Shown: piece by piece, positions 52,670 to 60,889 of the stretch
Numbering within the stretch: the stretch's first letter is position 1
How the letters are laid out: each line of letters opens with the position of its first letter
Assembly (NCBI GenBank): GCA_034112445.1
Contig: JAWUVI010000035.1
Span: forward strand, 1 to 64,000
Length of the DNA stretch: 64,000 nucleotides
Direction of reading: 5' to 3'
Source of the DNA: Pelagadaptatus sp034112445
GTDB lineage: Bacteria > Pseudomonadota > Gammaproteobacteria > Pseudomonadales > Cellvibrionaceae
Made by a program: the position numbers and the translations under genes
The notes under the pieces: model-generated
Databases searched by the model: none
Seen by the model: only the letters and a program-made list of their open reading frames with translations
Told to the model about the DNA's origin: nothing

Positions 52670-53821
52670 GTGAATAGTAATTTACCTGAAGATAAAAAAG
52701 AACCCAACAAAGTGTCCGATAACTCTGTAAAAAAGGTTGCTGACAAAGTGGAGCTTGGCTTTTGGCTACGTTTTTGGGCCTCAATTGCTTTATTCTTTAA
52801 AGGCATGTTTGGCTCGAGCCAGAAACCTACAATAGATGGACAGACACAAGAGGCAGCGATCACGGCTGAAGTTGAAGAGACTGCCGTAGCCGAAGTTCCA
52901 GAAGTAGGCCTTATTGATCGTTTAAAACAAGGTTTGTCGCGCACCAATGCTAATTTCTCGGAAGGCTTGGGCAATCTGATTTTGGGTCAGAAAGAAATAG
53001 ACGAAGACTTATTAGAAGAGATAGAAACTCAATTATTAATTGCAGATGTGGGTATTGACGCAACCACTGACATCATTGAAATGCTTACAGAGCGAGTTGA
53101 GCGCAAGCAGTTGGCCGACTCGGAATCCTTGTATGAAGCATTACAGCAGGCGCTGGCGGAGTTACTACATAAGGTCGAAAAACCCTTACAGTTAGCTGAT
53201 CAAAAGCCAGCGGTTATTTTGGTTGTTGGTGTTAACGGTGTCGGAAAAACCACAACCATTGGTAAGCTGGCTAAGCGCTTTCAGAGTGAAGGTAAATCGG
53301 TCATGTTGGCCGCTGGAGATACCTTTCGAGCTGCAGCAGTCGAACAGCTACAAGTATGGGGTGAGCGCAATAACGTTCCTGTAGTTGCTCAGCATACGGG
53401 TGCAGATAGCGCATCGGTTATTTTCGATGCCATAGAGTCCGGTCAAGCTAAAGGTGTCGATGTTGTTATCGCTGATACAGCTGGTCGCTTACACAATAAA
53501 GACAATTTGATGGAAGAGTTGGCTAAAGTGAGGCGAGTAATGGCTAAACTTGATGAGACAGCACCCCATGAAGTGTTGCTGGTTCTGGATGCTGGCACGG
53601 GGCAGAACGCGCTGAATCAAACGGAGCAATTTATTCAGGCTGCAGGCGTTACCGGATTGGTGTTGACGAAGTTAGATGGTACCGCCAAAGGCGGGGTTAT
53701 TTTTGCCTTGAGTCAGCGCTTTGGTCTACCGGTAAGGTTTATTGGTGTCGGTGAAGGTATTGATGATTTGAAAGAGTTTTCAGCGGCAGATTTTGTTAAA
53801 GCCCTGTTTAATAAAATATAA
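52670..53821 (+). CDS. ftsY: signal recognition particle receptor FtsY
   Basis: GTPase receptor that docks SRP-ribosome complexes at the inner membrane. 383 residues: an acidic A region with an amphipathic stretch (FWLRFWASIALFFKGMFG), the N domain from about residue 80, and the G domain with GVNGVGKTTTIGKLA, DTFRAAAVEQL, DTAGRL and TKLDGTAKGG. The start is GTG with a GTGAG nine bases upstream; it overlaps the end of a 12-codon leader-like frame (52638-52673). First gene of ftsY-ftsE-ftsX-rpoH. Confidence 0.97.
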   Translation: MNSNLPEDKKEPNKVSDNSVKKVADKVELGFWLRFWASIALFFKGMFGSSQKPTIDGQTQEAAITAEVEETAVAEVPEVGLIDRLKQGLSRTNANFSEGLGNLILGQKEIDEDLLEEIETQLLIADVGIDATTDIIEMLTERVERKQLADSESLYEALQQALAELLHKVEKPLQLADQKPAVILVVGVNGVGKTTTIGKLAKRFQSEGKSVMLAAGDTFRAAAVEQLQVWGERNNVPVVAQHTGADSASVIFDAIESGQAKGVDVVIADTAGRLHNKDNLMEELAKVRRVMAKLDETAPHEVLLVLDAGTGQNALNQTEQFIQAAGVTGLVLTKLDGTAKGGVIFALSQRFGLPVRFIGVGEGIDDLKEFSAADFVKALFNKI

Positions 53822-53837
53822 CGGCTACTGAGTTTCC

Positions 53838-54521
53838 ATGATTCGTTTTGATCAAGTGAGTAAAAGATACCCTGGGGGCCATGAAGCCTTGAGTGGGCTA
53901 AGTCTTGAGTTGGTTAAAGGCGAAATGGCCTTTCTTACAGGACACTCTGGTGCAGGTAAAAGCACTTTGTTAAAACTCATTATGTTGATGGAGAGATCTA
54001 CTCAGGGACAGGTTTTTGTTAATGGTCAAAATTTAAACCGAATGCCCTCTCGTCAAATACCTTATTTACGCCGCCAGGTAGGCGTTGTCTTTCAAAACCA
54101 TAAATTATTATTTGATCGCAATGTTTACGATAACGTTGCACTGCCTCTTTTGGTTGAAGGCTATAGTCCAACAGACGCAGCTCGGCGAGTCAGGGCGGCG
54201 TTGGACAAAGTAGGTTTGCTGAGTAAAGAAAAACAAAACCCAATAGAGTTGTCGGGTGGCGAGCAGCAGCGAGTTGGTATTGCGCGAGCAGTTGTGAATA
54301 AGCCGCCACTTCTGTTGGCTGATGAACCAACGGGTAACTTAGATCCAGAGTTATCAGCCGAAATCATGACCCTATTTAAAGATTTTAATAATGTTGGGGT
54401 GACAGTACTTATTGCCAGTCATGATATTGCTTTGATTAAGCGTATGCAGCAACGAGTGTTGGGCTTGTCTAAAGGGGGCTTGGTGCACGATGGCATACTG
54501 GCTTCAGGGCGTTCAGCATGA
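53838..54521 (+). CDS. ftsE: cell division ATP-binding protein FtsE
   Basis: ABC ATPase that with FtsX drives septal peptidoglycan hydrolysis through amidase activators. 227 residues. Walker A GHSGAGKSTLLKL, signature LSGGEQQRVGIARA, Walker B LLLADEPTGNLD and an H-loop IASHDIAL. The order after ftsY is the universal gammaproteobacterial arrangement. Confidence 0.97.
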   Translation: MIRFDQVSKRYPGGHEALSGLSLELVKGEMAFLTGHSGAGKSTLLKLIMLMERSTQGQVFVNGQNLNRMPSRQIPYLRRQVGVVFQNHKLLFDRNVYDNVALPLLVEGYSPTDAARRVRAALDKVGLLSKEKQNPIELSGGEQQRVGIARAVVNKPPLLLADEPTGNLDPELSAEIMTLFKDFNNVGVTVLIASHDIALIKRMQQRVLGLSKGGLVHDGILASGRSA

Positions 54522-54531
54522 GGGTTTCACG

Positions 54532-55590
54532 ATGAGCCAAAAGCCTCGCCCAGTTAAAGCAGGAGCTAAAAAAGTAGGCGCTAGCCGTACTTCTTACGCT
54601 AAATCATCCCGCTCCCCACAGGATACCCCCCCTCAAAAGAAAGGAGCCAACACCCAGCGCACAGGGCTGGCTGATCGTTGGCAGTCTTATGTCTCGCATC
54701 ACCGAAGTAGTGCCTTGGATAGTTTGCAGCGATTATTAAAAACCCCAGTACAGAGTGTTCTGACCATGCTGGTGATGGCGATAGCGTTGGCGTTGCCAGC
54801 AACGTTAATGGTGGCCTTGGGCAACGTTCAGTCGTTAGGGGATCGTTGGGATAGTGGACCAAGAATTACATTGTTTATTCATTTGGCGGCTCGTGATACG
54901 GCAATTCAAACATTGCGAGAATCAGTAGAAAGCCATGCGTTAGTGGAACGTGTTGATTATATCTCTGCACAGCAAGCGTTAGCTGATTTCGAGTCGGAAT
55001 CTGGGATGGGTTCAGCGCTACGAAGTCTGGATGAAAACCCTTTGCCCGCGGCCTTATTGGTTAAACCTCAGCCGTTATTAACGCCAGAACAATTAAACTC
55101 TTTGGCTATTGAGTTGGGTAAAGCAAGAATTGTAGAGGATGTGCTTTACGACCAAGCATGGATTAAGCGACTGTATGAGATATTAAACTTGGGCGAACGT
55201 CTGACCTTAAGTTTAGCGGCATTGCTAATTGTGGGCGTGGTCTTGGTCGTTGGGAATACCATTAGGCTAGCCATTGAAAGCCGCCGTGATGAAATTGTGA
55301 TCACCAAGTTGGTTGGTGGGACAGATGCGTTTGTGCGTCGACCATTCTTATATACCGGATTATGGTATGGCTTTGGTGGTGGTCTTTTGGCTTGTGTCTT
55401 ATTGGTATTAGGTATGGCTGGTTTAGCTGGACCGGTGGCTGAGTTGGCGAGCTTGTATCAAAGTGATTTCTATCTGCAAGGGCTTGGTTTTGGCAATGGC
55501 TTGGGGCTTATTTTGGCTGCGGCTACCGTTGGCTGGCTGGGTGCTTGGTTAACAGTTGGTCGACACCTGTCGGAAATTAATCCAGAATAA
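54532..55590 (+). CDS. ftsX: cell division protein FtsX
   Basis: Membrane partner of FtsE, 352 residues. A basic cytoplasmic N-terminus of about 70 residues, helix TPVQSVLTMLVMAIALALPATLMVALG, a periplasmic loop (the amidase-activator contact region, RITLFIHLAAR to KRLYEILNLGERL), then three helices with VGNTIRLAIESRRDEIVITKLVGGTD. ATG 54532 follows AGGG by seven bases and does not overlap ftsE; a start at 54490 would. Confidence 0.96.
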   Translation: MSQKPRPVKAGAKKVGASRTSYAKSSRSPQDTPPQKKGANTQRTGLADRWQSYVSHHRSSALDSLQRLLKTPVQSVLTMLVMAIALALPATLMVALGNVQSLGDRWDSGPRITLFIHLAARDTAIQTLRESVESHALVERVDYISAQQALADFESESGMGSALRSLDENPLPAALLVKPQPLLTPEQLNSLAIELGKARIVEDVLYDQAWIKRLYEILNLGERLTLSLAALLIVGVVLVVGNTIRLAIESRRDEIVITKLVGGTDAFVRRPFLYTGLWYGFGGGLLACVLLVLGMAGLAGPVAELASLYQSDFYLQGLGFGNGLGLILAAATVGWLGAWLTVGRHLSEINPE

Positions 55591-55810
55591 ATCTTCTATC
55601 ACCTCGTTGCCTTGATAACGCGGAGTAAATTGCCTCGATAGAGTTATAACCTATTGAAAACAAACAGCTTTGATGGAACGAAATGAGGTTCTAGCGGTCT
55701 GAGTATTTGAATGTTAAGATTGGTCGGTTTCTTAACGTGTTTAGTTGTATTTGTTATTATAAAGTAGCCATTTTGAATCGTAGTGGCTAACAGTTTTAGA
55801 GGTCAAGATT

Positions 55811-56668
55811 ATGGGCACAAGCATACAGCCAATTAATATTATGGCACCTGGGGCAAACCTCAATGCTTACATTCAAGCGGTTAATGGCTTTGGAATACTG
55901 TCTGCAGAACAAGAAAAAGAACTGGGTGAAAAGCTTTACTATCAAGAAGATTTAGAAGCGGCTCGCCGTTTAGTTTTAGCGCATTTACGCTTTGTGGTAC
56001 ACATTGCTAAAACCTACTCTGGTTATGGCTTGTCACAAGGTGATTTGATTCAGGAAGGAAACGTCGGTTTGATGAAAGCCGTAAAACGTTTTAATCCTGA
56101 AAAAGGTGTTCGCTTAGTGTCTTTTGCTGTGCATTGGATCAAAGCTGAAATGCACGAATTTATTTTGCGTAATTGGCGCATTGTTAAAGTGGCAACTACC
56201 AAAGCTCAACGTAAATTGTTTTTTAACTTACGCGGTTCAAAAAAGCGTTTGGGTTGGTTGTCAGCTGATGAAACTAAAGCCATAGCTGAAGATTTAGGCG
56301 TTGAGCCCAAACATGTACAGCAAATGGAAGGCCGTTTATCGGCTTATGATGCTGCCTTTGATGCTGGCGCTGATGATGATGACGAGATCGCGTATAAATC
56401 GCCCGCGCATTACCTTGAAGATAAGCGCTATGACCCTGCCGTACAGGTAGAACAGGAAGATACTCGTTCTACCAGTGTTAACAGTTTGAGCCTTGCCCTA
56501 GAAGGCTTGGATGAGCGCAGCCGTGATATTATTCAGCAGCGCTGGTTGAACGATGAGAATAAATCAACCTTGCACGACTTGGCGGCTCAGTATGGTGTTT
56601 CGGCGGAACGTATTCGTCAGCTCGAAAAGAATGCAATGAAAAAAGTCCGCTTGGCTATGGAAGCGTAA
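55811..56668 (+). CDS. rpoH: heat-shock sigma factor RpoH (sigma-32)
   Basis: 285 residues. Region 2 includes GYGLSQGDLIQEGNVGLMKAVKRF; the RpoH box QRKLFFNLR is at 133-141, specific to sigma-32. Region 4 ends STLHDLAAQYGVSAERIRQLEKNAMKK. AGAGG eight bases before the ATG. The 220 bases upstream hold no gene and should carry its promoters and the 5' part of the temperature-sensing mRNA; I could not fix a promoter by eye. Confidence 0.98.
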   Translation: MGTSIQPINIMAPGANLNAYIQAVNGFGILSAEQEKELGEKLYYQEDLEAARRLVLAHLRFVVHIAKTYSGYGLSQGDLIQEGNVGLMKAVKRFNPEKGVRLVSFAVHWIKAEMHEFILRNWRIVKVATTKAQRKLFFNLRGSKKRLGWLSADETKAIAEDLGVEPKHVQQMEGRLSAYDAAFDAGADDDDEIAYKSPAHYLEDKRYDPAVQVEQEDTRSTSVNSLSLALEGLDERSRDIIQQRWLNDENKSTLHDLAAQYGVSAERIRQLEKNAMKKVRLAMEA

Positions 56669-56685
56669 AACTTAGCCGAATTTAT

Positions 56686-56710
56686 AAAAGCCACGGTCGT
56701 GGCTTTTTTT
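56686..56710 (+). terminator. intrinsic terminator after rpoH
   Basis: AAAAGCCAC pairs with GTGGCTTTT around a GGTC loop and ends in seven T residues, 17 bases past the stop. Confidence 0.9.
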
Positions 56711-56740
56711 ATGCCAGATTACTTTTAGATAAGGTTTATC

Positions 56741-57118
56741 ATGCCCAAGTTGTTTTTGTCGTTGGCGGCACTCAGTGGTTTTCTGGCTGTGGCTCTAGGG
56801 GCTTTTGGTGCCCATGCATTGAAGTCTAAAATAGACGCCAATATGCTGTCGGTATATCAGACAGCGGTGCAGTATCAGTTTATTCATACTTTAGCTTTGA
56901 TGGGCGTTGCTTTGTTGTTGATGAAGGCTGCACCAGTTCAAACATCATCGTTGGTTATGGCTGGATTTGCTTTTGTAGCGGGCATTCTATTGTTTAGCGG
57001 CAGCTTGTATGGCTTGGCCCTAGGTGGTCCGCGATGGCTGGGACCAGTTACACCACTTGGTGGAATTATGTTTATGTTAGGTTGGCTTAGTTTATTTTGG
57101 TCAACAAGACACATTTAA
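56741..57118 (+). CDS. DUF423 (YgdD-like) membrane protein
   Basis: 125 residues with four predicted helices. The start LAALSGFLAVALGAFGAHALK and the middle YQTAVQYQFIHTLALMGVAL are the DUF423 signature; the GSLYGLALGGPRWLGPVTPLGGIMFMLGW end also fits. Function is not known. It lies between the rpoH terminator and trmB. Confidence 0.92.
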   Translation: MPKLFLSLAALSGFLAVALGAFGAHALKSKIDANMLSVYQTAVQYQFIHTLALMGVALLLMKAAPVQTSSLVMAGFAFVAGILLFSGSLYGLALGGPRWLGPVTPLGGIMFMLGWLSLFWSTRHI

Positions 57119-57143
57119 AAACAGTATTAAATCGAAGTAAATC

Positions 57144-57854
57144 ATGGATATAAAACCAGAGTTTAAACGTAAAGACATCCGTAGTTATGTTATTCGTAGT
57201 GGCCGCATGACAGAGGCGCAAGATCGAGCTTTTAATGATCATTGGTCTAATTATGGCTTAAGTTTGTTTAATGGCAGCTTGGATACTGATAAGGCTTTTG
57301 AGCGGAAGGCTCCATTGGTGTTAGAGATTGGCTTTGGCATGGGCGATTCATTGTGGCAGATGGTTAAGGCGGAAGCTGATAAAGATTTTATTGGTATTGA
57401 GGTGCACCCTCCTGGCGTGGGCAGTCTGATCAGTAATGCGGCTAGAGAGGAGCTAAGTAATTTAAAGATCTATTTGGCTGATGCTGTAGACGTACTAGAT
57501 GATTGTCTTACTGATAATAGTTTGAGTAGATTTCAGTTGTATTTCCCTGACCCTTGGCACAAGACAAAGCACAAAAAAAGGCGCATTGTGCAGCACGCTT
57601 TCATTGATAAAATCGTGGCGAAGCTCAAGCCCGGAGGCGTTATTCATATGGCGACCGATTGGGAAGATTACGCTAAGCATATGATGAAAGTTTTAACAGC
57701 GACAGAGGGGCTTACCAATAATGCCGGTGCAGAAAAGTATTCGGATAGGCCTGACTATCGACCCGTCACTAAATTTGAAATGCGCGGAGAGCGTTTAGGT
57801 CACGGCAACTGGGATTTATTGTTTACTAAAGAGCCTGTTGAAAACGAAAGTTAG
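57144..57854 (+). CDS. trmB: tRNA (guanine-N7)-methyltransferase TrmB
   Basis: Methylates G46 in the variable loop of tRNAs. 236 residues. SAM-binding VLEIGFGMGDSLWQM, then IGIEVHPPGVGSLI, the catalytic QLYFPDPWHKTKHKKRRIVQ and a C-terminal TKFEMRGERLGHGNWDLLF. N-terminal IRSYVIRSGRMTEAQ is typical. Confidence 0.97.
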   Translation: MDIKPEFKRKDIRSYVIRSGRMTEAQDRAFNDHWSNYGLSLFNGSLDTDKAFERKAPLVLEIGFGMGDSLWQMVKAEADKDFIGIEVHPPGVGSLISNAAREELSNLKIYLADAVDVLDDCLTDNSLSRFQLYFPDPWHKTKHKKRRIVQHAFIDKIVAKLKPGGVIHMATDWEDYAKHMMKVLTATEGLTNNAGAEKYSDRPDYRPVTKFEMRGERLGHGNWDLLFTKEPVENES

Positions 57855-57863
57855 GAGTTAAAT

Positions 57864-58502
57864 ATGTTTAAAAGGTTAACTATCGTTACAGCGCTGTTTC
57901 TATTAGCGGGCTGCCAAGCGACTTATTTTAATGCGATGGAAAAAGTAGGCTTTCACAAGCGTGATATTTTGGTGAGCCGGGTTGAGAATGTTCGCGATGA
58001 TCAAGTTGAGGTTAAAGACCAGTTTTCATCTGCGCTTGATCGCTTTATCCAAGAGTTAAACTTTGACGGCGGCGACCTACAAGATGTGTACCAAGCACTT
58101 AATAGTGAGTACGAGGATAGCCTGTCTCGAGCCGAGGATTTGAGCGAGAGTATCAATAAAGTAGAATCTGTAGCCGACGCTTTGTTTGACGAGTGGAATG
58201 ATGAGTTAGCACAATACTCAAGTGTTTCATTGCGTCAACAAAGTGCGTCTCAGTTGCGCAAAACTAAAGCACATTATAAAAAAATGCATCAATCTATGTT
58301 GCTAGCTGAAAGCAAAATGACACCGGTATTAGAAAGCATGTATGACAAGGTGCTGTTTTTAAAACACAACCTTAACGCACAAGCTATTGCCTCATTAAAG
58401 GGGGAATTCGGTTCTCTTAAACGTGATATTGGCCGTTTAATTGTGGATATGGAAAAATCGATTCAGGCCGCTGACCAATTTATGGCGACCATGCAAAAAT
58501 AA
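57864..58502 (+). CDS. DUF2959 lipoprotein
   Basis: 212 residues with lipobox LLAGC (Cys17 region, MFKRLTIVTALFLLAGC) and a wholly helical, coiled-coil-like mature part (KRDILVSRVENVRDDQVEVK, ESINKVESVADALFDEWNDEL). It matches DUF2959, a family of uncharacterised periplasmic or outer-membrane lipoproteins of marine gammaproteobacteria. An AGGAG precedes the ATG; only nine bases lie between it and trmB, so cotranscription is likely. Confidence 0.88.
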   Translation: MFKRLTIVTALFLLAGCQATYFNAMEKVGFHKRDILVSRVENVRDDQVEVKDQFSSALDRFIQELNFDGGDLQDVYQALNSEYEDSLSRAEDLSESINKVESVADALFDEWNDELAQYSSVSLRQQSASQLRKTKAHYKKMHQSMLLAESKMTPVLESMYDKVLFLKHNLNAQAIASLKGEFGSLKRDIGRLIVDMEKSIQAADQFMATMQK

Positions 58503-58615
58503 ACAGTGAAAATTAGAACTACAAATAGGTTATATAAGTTAAACTATTAAATTAAACGCAGTTTGAAATAGATAGAAATCAGATCGGCATTAGTATTTAA
58601 AACTAGGAGCAGTAA

Positions 58616-59713
58616 ATGAAATCAACCATGAAAAAAGCCATCTTGGCTACAGGCCTCTCAAGCTTGATGGCGGCACCAGTCGTTCTAGCGGAAGACCATA
58701 AATTTGAAATCAGTGGTGGTGTAGGTCATCAAAACTTTGATAATCATCGTGATTTAGAAAGGGCAGCAAGCTATGGCTTGGGTTTGGGTTATGTGATTGA
58801 CCCGCGCTGGACAGTAGAAGCTTGGTGGCAAGATACTAAAACTGATCTTGAAGGTGCTAGTGTTGATGTTGATGCAACCGAATACCGTTTAGATGCGTTG
58901 TATCACTTTTCTAAAAGTGGTAATTGGACGCCGTTTGTAGTCGCTGGTGTTGGCGATATGACGTTTGATCCTGAAGGTTCTGATGACGCTGACGAAACAC
59001 GCGTCAATTTGGGTGTTGGCGTGAAAAACGCATTGACTGAAAATCTAGATTTTCGTGGTGATGTACGTTTATTTAACAGCCTAGATGATGAAGAAACCGA
59101 TATGGGTTTGTTGTTGGCGTTAACCTATAAATTAGGTCACGCAGCAAAGGCTATGGACAGTGATGGTGATGGCGTTTTAGATGCGGCAGATGCTTGTCCA
59201 AATACCCCTGCTGGTGCAGCCGTTAATGCACAAGGTTGCCCGTTAGACACAGATGGCGACGGTGTTTTTGATTACGAAGACAAGTGCCCTGGTACTGCAA
59301 TGAACTTGAAAGTAGATGCTGATGGTTGCCCGCTTGAATTAACTGAGAATGTTTCAATAGCGCTCGCGGTTAATTTTGCTAATAACAGCGCGGTTGTTGA
59401 TTCTAAATATTCAGCTGAAATTAAGCGTGTAGCTGACTTCTTGAATCAATATACAAATGCGGTTGTTGAAATTCAAGGCCATACAGACTCACGTGGTTCG
59501 GCTGCTTACAATCAACAATTGTCACAAAAACGTGCAACAGCTGTAGCTCAGGCTTTGGTTAACAATCACGGTGTTGCTGCTGATCGTGTAAGCGCGAAAG
59601 GTTATGGCGAAGAGAACCCAATTGCTTCAAATGAAGCGATTGAAGGCCGTGCGGCTAACCGTCGTGTAGTTGCTGAAGTTAGCGCTCAAGTTAAGAGCAT
59701 GCAACAGCGTTAA
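58616..59713 (+). CDS. OmpA-family outer-membrane protein with TSP3 repeats (OprF-like)
   Basis: 365 residues. Signal peptide ending APVVLA (about residue 25), an eight-stranded barrel domain (about 30-175, closing LLLALTYKLGHA), two thrombospondin type 3 calcium-binding repeats (DSDGDGVLDAADACPNTP and DTDGDGVFDYEDKCPGT), then an OmpA-like peptidoglycan-binding domain with VEIQGHTDSRGSAAYNQQLSQ and NRRVVAEV. AGGAG before the ATG and a strong terminator after it indicate a highly expressed single gene. Confidence 0.95.
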   Translation: MKSTMKKAILATGLSSLMAAPVVLAEDHKFEISGGVGHQNFDNHRDLERAASYGLGLGYVIDPRWTVEAWWQDTKTDLEGASVDVDATEYRLDALYHFSKSGNWTPFVVAGVGDMTFDPEGSDDADETRVNLGVGVKNALTENLDFRGDVRLFNSLDDEETDMGLLLALTYKLGHAAKAMDSDGDGVLDAADACPNTPAGAAVNAQGCPLDTDGDGVFDYEDKCPGTAMNLKVDADGCPLELTENVSIALAVNFANNSAVVDSKYSAEIKRVADFLNQYTNAVVEIQGHTDSRGSAAYNQQLSQKRATAVAQALVNNHGVAADRVSAKGYGEENPIASNEAIEGRAANRRVVAEVSAQVKSMQQR

Positions 59714-59735
59714 TTATTAAATTAATCGTTGTTCT

Positions 59736-59761
59736 AAAAGGCGCCTTTGGGCGCCTTTTTT
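59736..59761 (+). terminator. intrinsic terminator after the OmpA gene
   Basis: AAAAGGCGCC pairs with GGCGCCTTTT around a TTTG loop and runs into T residues, 22 bases past the stop. Confidence 0.93.
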
Positions 59762-59847
59762 ATTTTTTGGGTAGCGTGATTTAAGAGTTTTAAATTACAG
59801 ACAGGCTATAGTACCCTTTGATTTTTACCACAAGAGCTAACAATAAA

Positions 59848-60423
59848 ATGCCTAAAGCAAGCGAACTGAAAAAGAACACGGCTGTAGAATTTAACGATAA
59901 TGTGTATGTAATAAGAGGTATCGAACGTTCAGTACCGCAGGGTCGTGCCGGTGGCAGCCTTTATCGTATGCGTATGTACGATGTGGTTACAGGCAACAAA
60001 ATCGATCAAACTTTTAAAGATTCAGAAATGCTCAATCTTGCAGATTTGGTTCGTCGACCTTCCAATTTTTCTTATACCGATGGTGATGAATATGTCTTTA
60101 TGGACAGTGAAGACTATACGTCCTACGCCTTCAACCAAGAACAAATTAAAGATGAATTAAAGTTTATCAATGAAGACACTCAAGGCTTAGTTGTGCTTAT
60201 TGTTAATGACTCGCCCGTCGCTCTTGAACTGCCCTCGAATGTTGATCTTGATATTGTTGAGACCGATCCAGCACTAAAGGGTGGTTCGGCAACGGCCAGA
60301 ACCAAACCAGCTATTCTTACTACCGGCTTAACGGTACAAGTGCCAGAGCACATTGCAACAGGCGAACGGATAACCGTGAGTGTTGAAGAAAGTAAATTTG
60401 TTAGGCGGGCTGACGCTAAATAA
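59848..60423 (+). CDS. efpL: elongation factor P-like protein EfpL (YeiP)
   Basis: EF-P paralog that helps ribosomes through polyproline and other stalling motifs. 191 residues with the three-domain EF-P layout (KOW-like, OB, OB). The loop that reaches the peptidyl-transferase centre reads RSVPQGRAGGSLYRMRM, with Arg33 at the tip as known for EfpL, where EF-P has the modified lysine. This excludes ordinary EF-P. The ATG at 59848 gives the standard length; the frame is open ten codons further upstream. Confidence 0.92.
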   Translation: MPKASELKKNTAVEFNDNVYVIRGIERSVPQGRAGGSLYRMRMYDVVTGNKIDQTFKDSEMLNLADLVRRPSNFSYTDGDEYVFMDSEDYTSYAFNQEQIKDELKFINEDTQGLVVLIVNDSPVALELPSNVDLDIVETDPALKGGSATARTKPAILTTGLTVQVPEHIATGERITVSVEESKFVRRADAK

Positions 60424-60439
60424 ATTGGCCGCTACTAGG

Positions 60440-60889
60440 TTATTGGTAATCTTTTAAAAAATTTGGAATGACAGTATCTTTGTAACTCGCATACTGTTGT
60501 TTCAAAAATATATCCTCATCCCATAAATTTTCGCTGTGAATTGCTGCTGTCCCTTTGATATAAACATCTACAGGAACGATGGTGCCATTAGATATCTGAG
60601 CCTCATGCAGGCAGCGCTGATATAAATTTTCATGCAGCATCTCGTAATTGTCTAATAAATCTAAAGTTGATTTATTAATATCTCTAATGATGACACCCGA
60701 CACGGAATGGTTTTCAGCGGCTATTAAAATAGGCGGGTTGTTATAGCCTTCCATATTCAAAGTGCAGCGTTTGAAGTGATGAATTGTGGCGGGTTCTGTA
60801 TCCCAGTGTTTTCCAGTAAGTAGACTGAAAAGTTCAGGGTACATCAATGTACCATAGGCAAAAATTGTGGATGTATTTTGGCTACTCAT
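60440..60889 (-). CDS. gamma-glutamylcyclotransferase-like protein (AIG2/GGCT fold)
   Basis: 149 residues. The substrate loop YGTLMYPE (12-19, in TIFAYGTLMYPELF) and the putative catalytic E83 in LLDNYEMLHENLYQR are the GGCT hallmarks. The family includes enzymes acting on gamma-glutamyl amines or peptides; the true substrate cannot be told. Its ATG overlaps the stop of the upstream ABC-F gene (ATGA), so the two are translationally coupled. Confidence 0.87.
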   Translation of the reverse strand: MSSQNTSTIFAYGTLMYPELFSLLTGKHWDTEPATIHHFKRCTLNMEGYNNPPILIAAENHSVSGVIIRDINKSTLDLLDNYEMLHENLYQRCLHEAQISNGTIVPVDVYIKGTAAIHSENLWDEDIFLKQQYASYKDTVIPNFLKDYQ

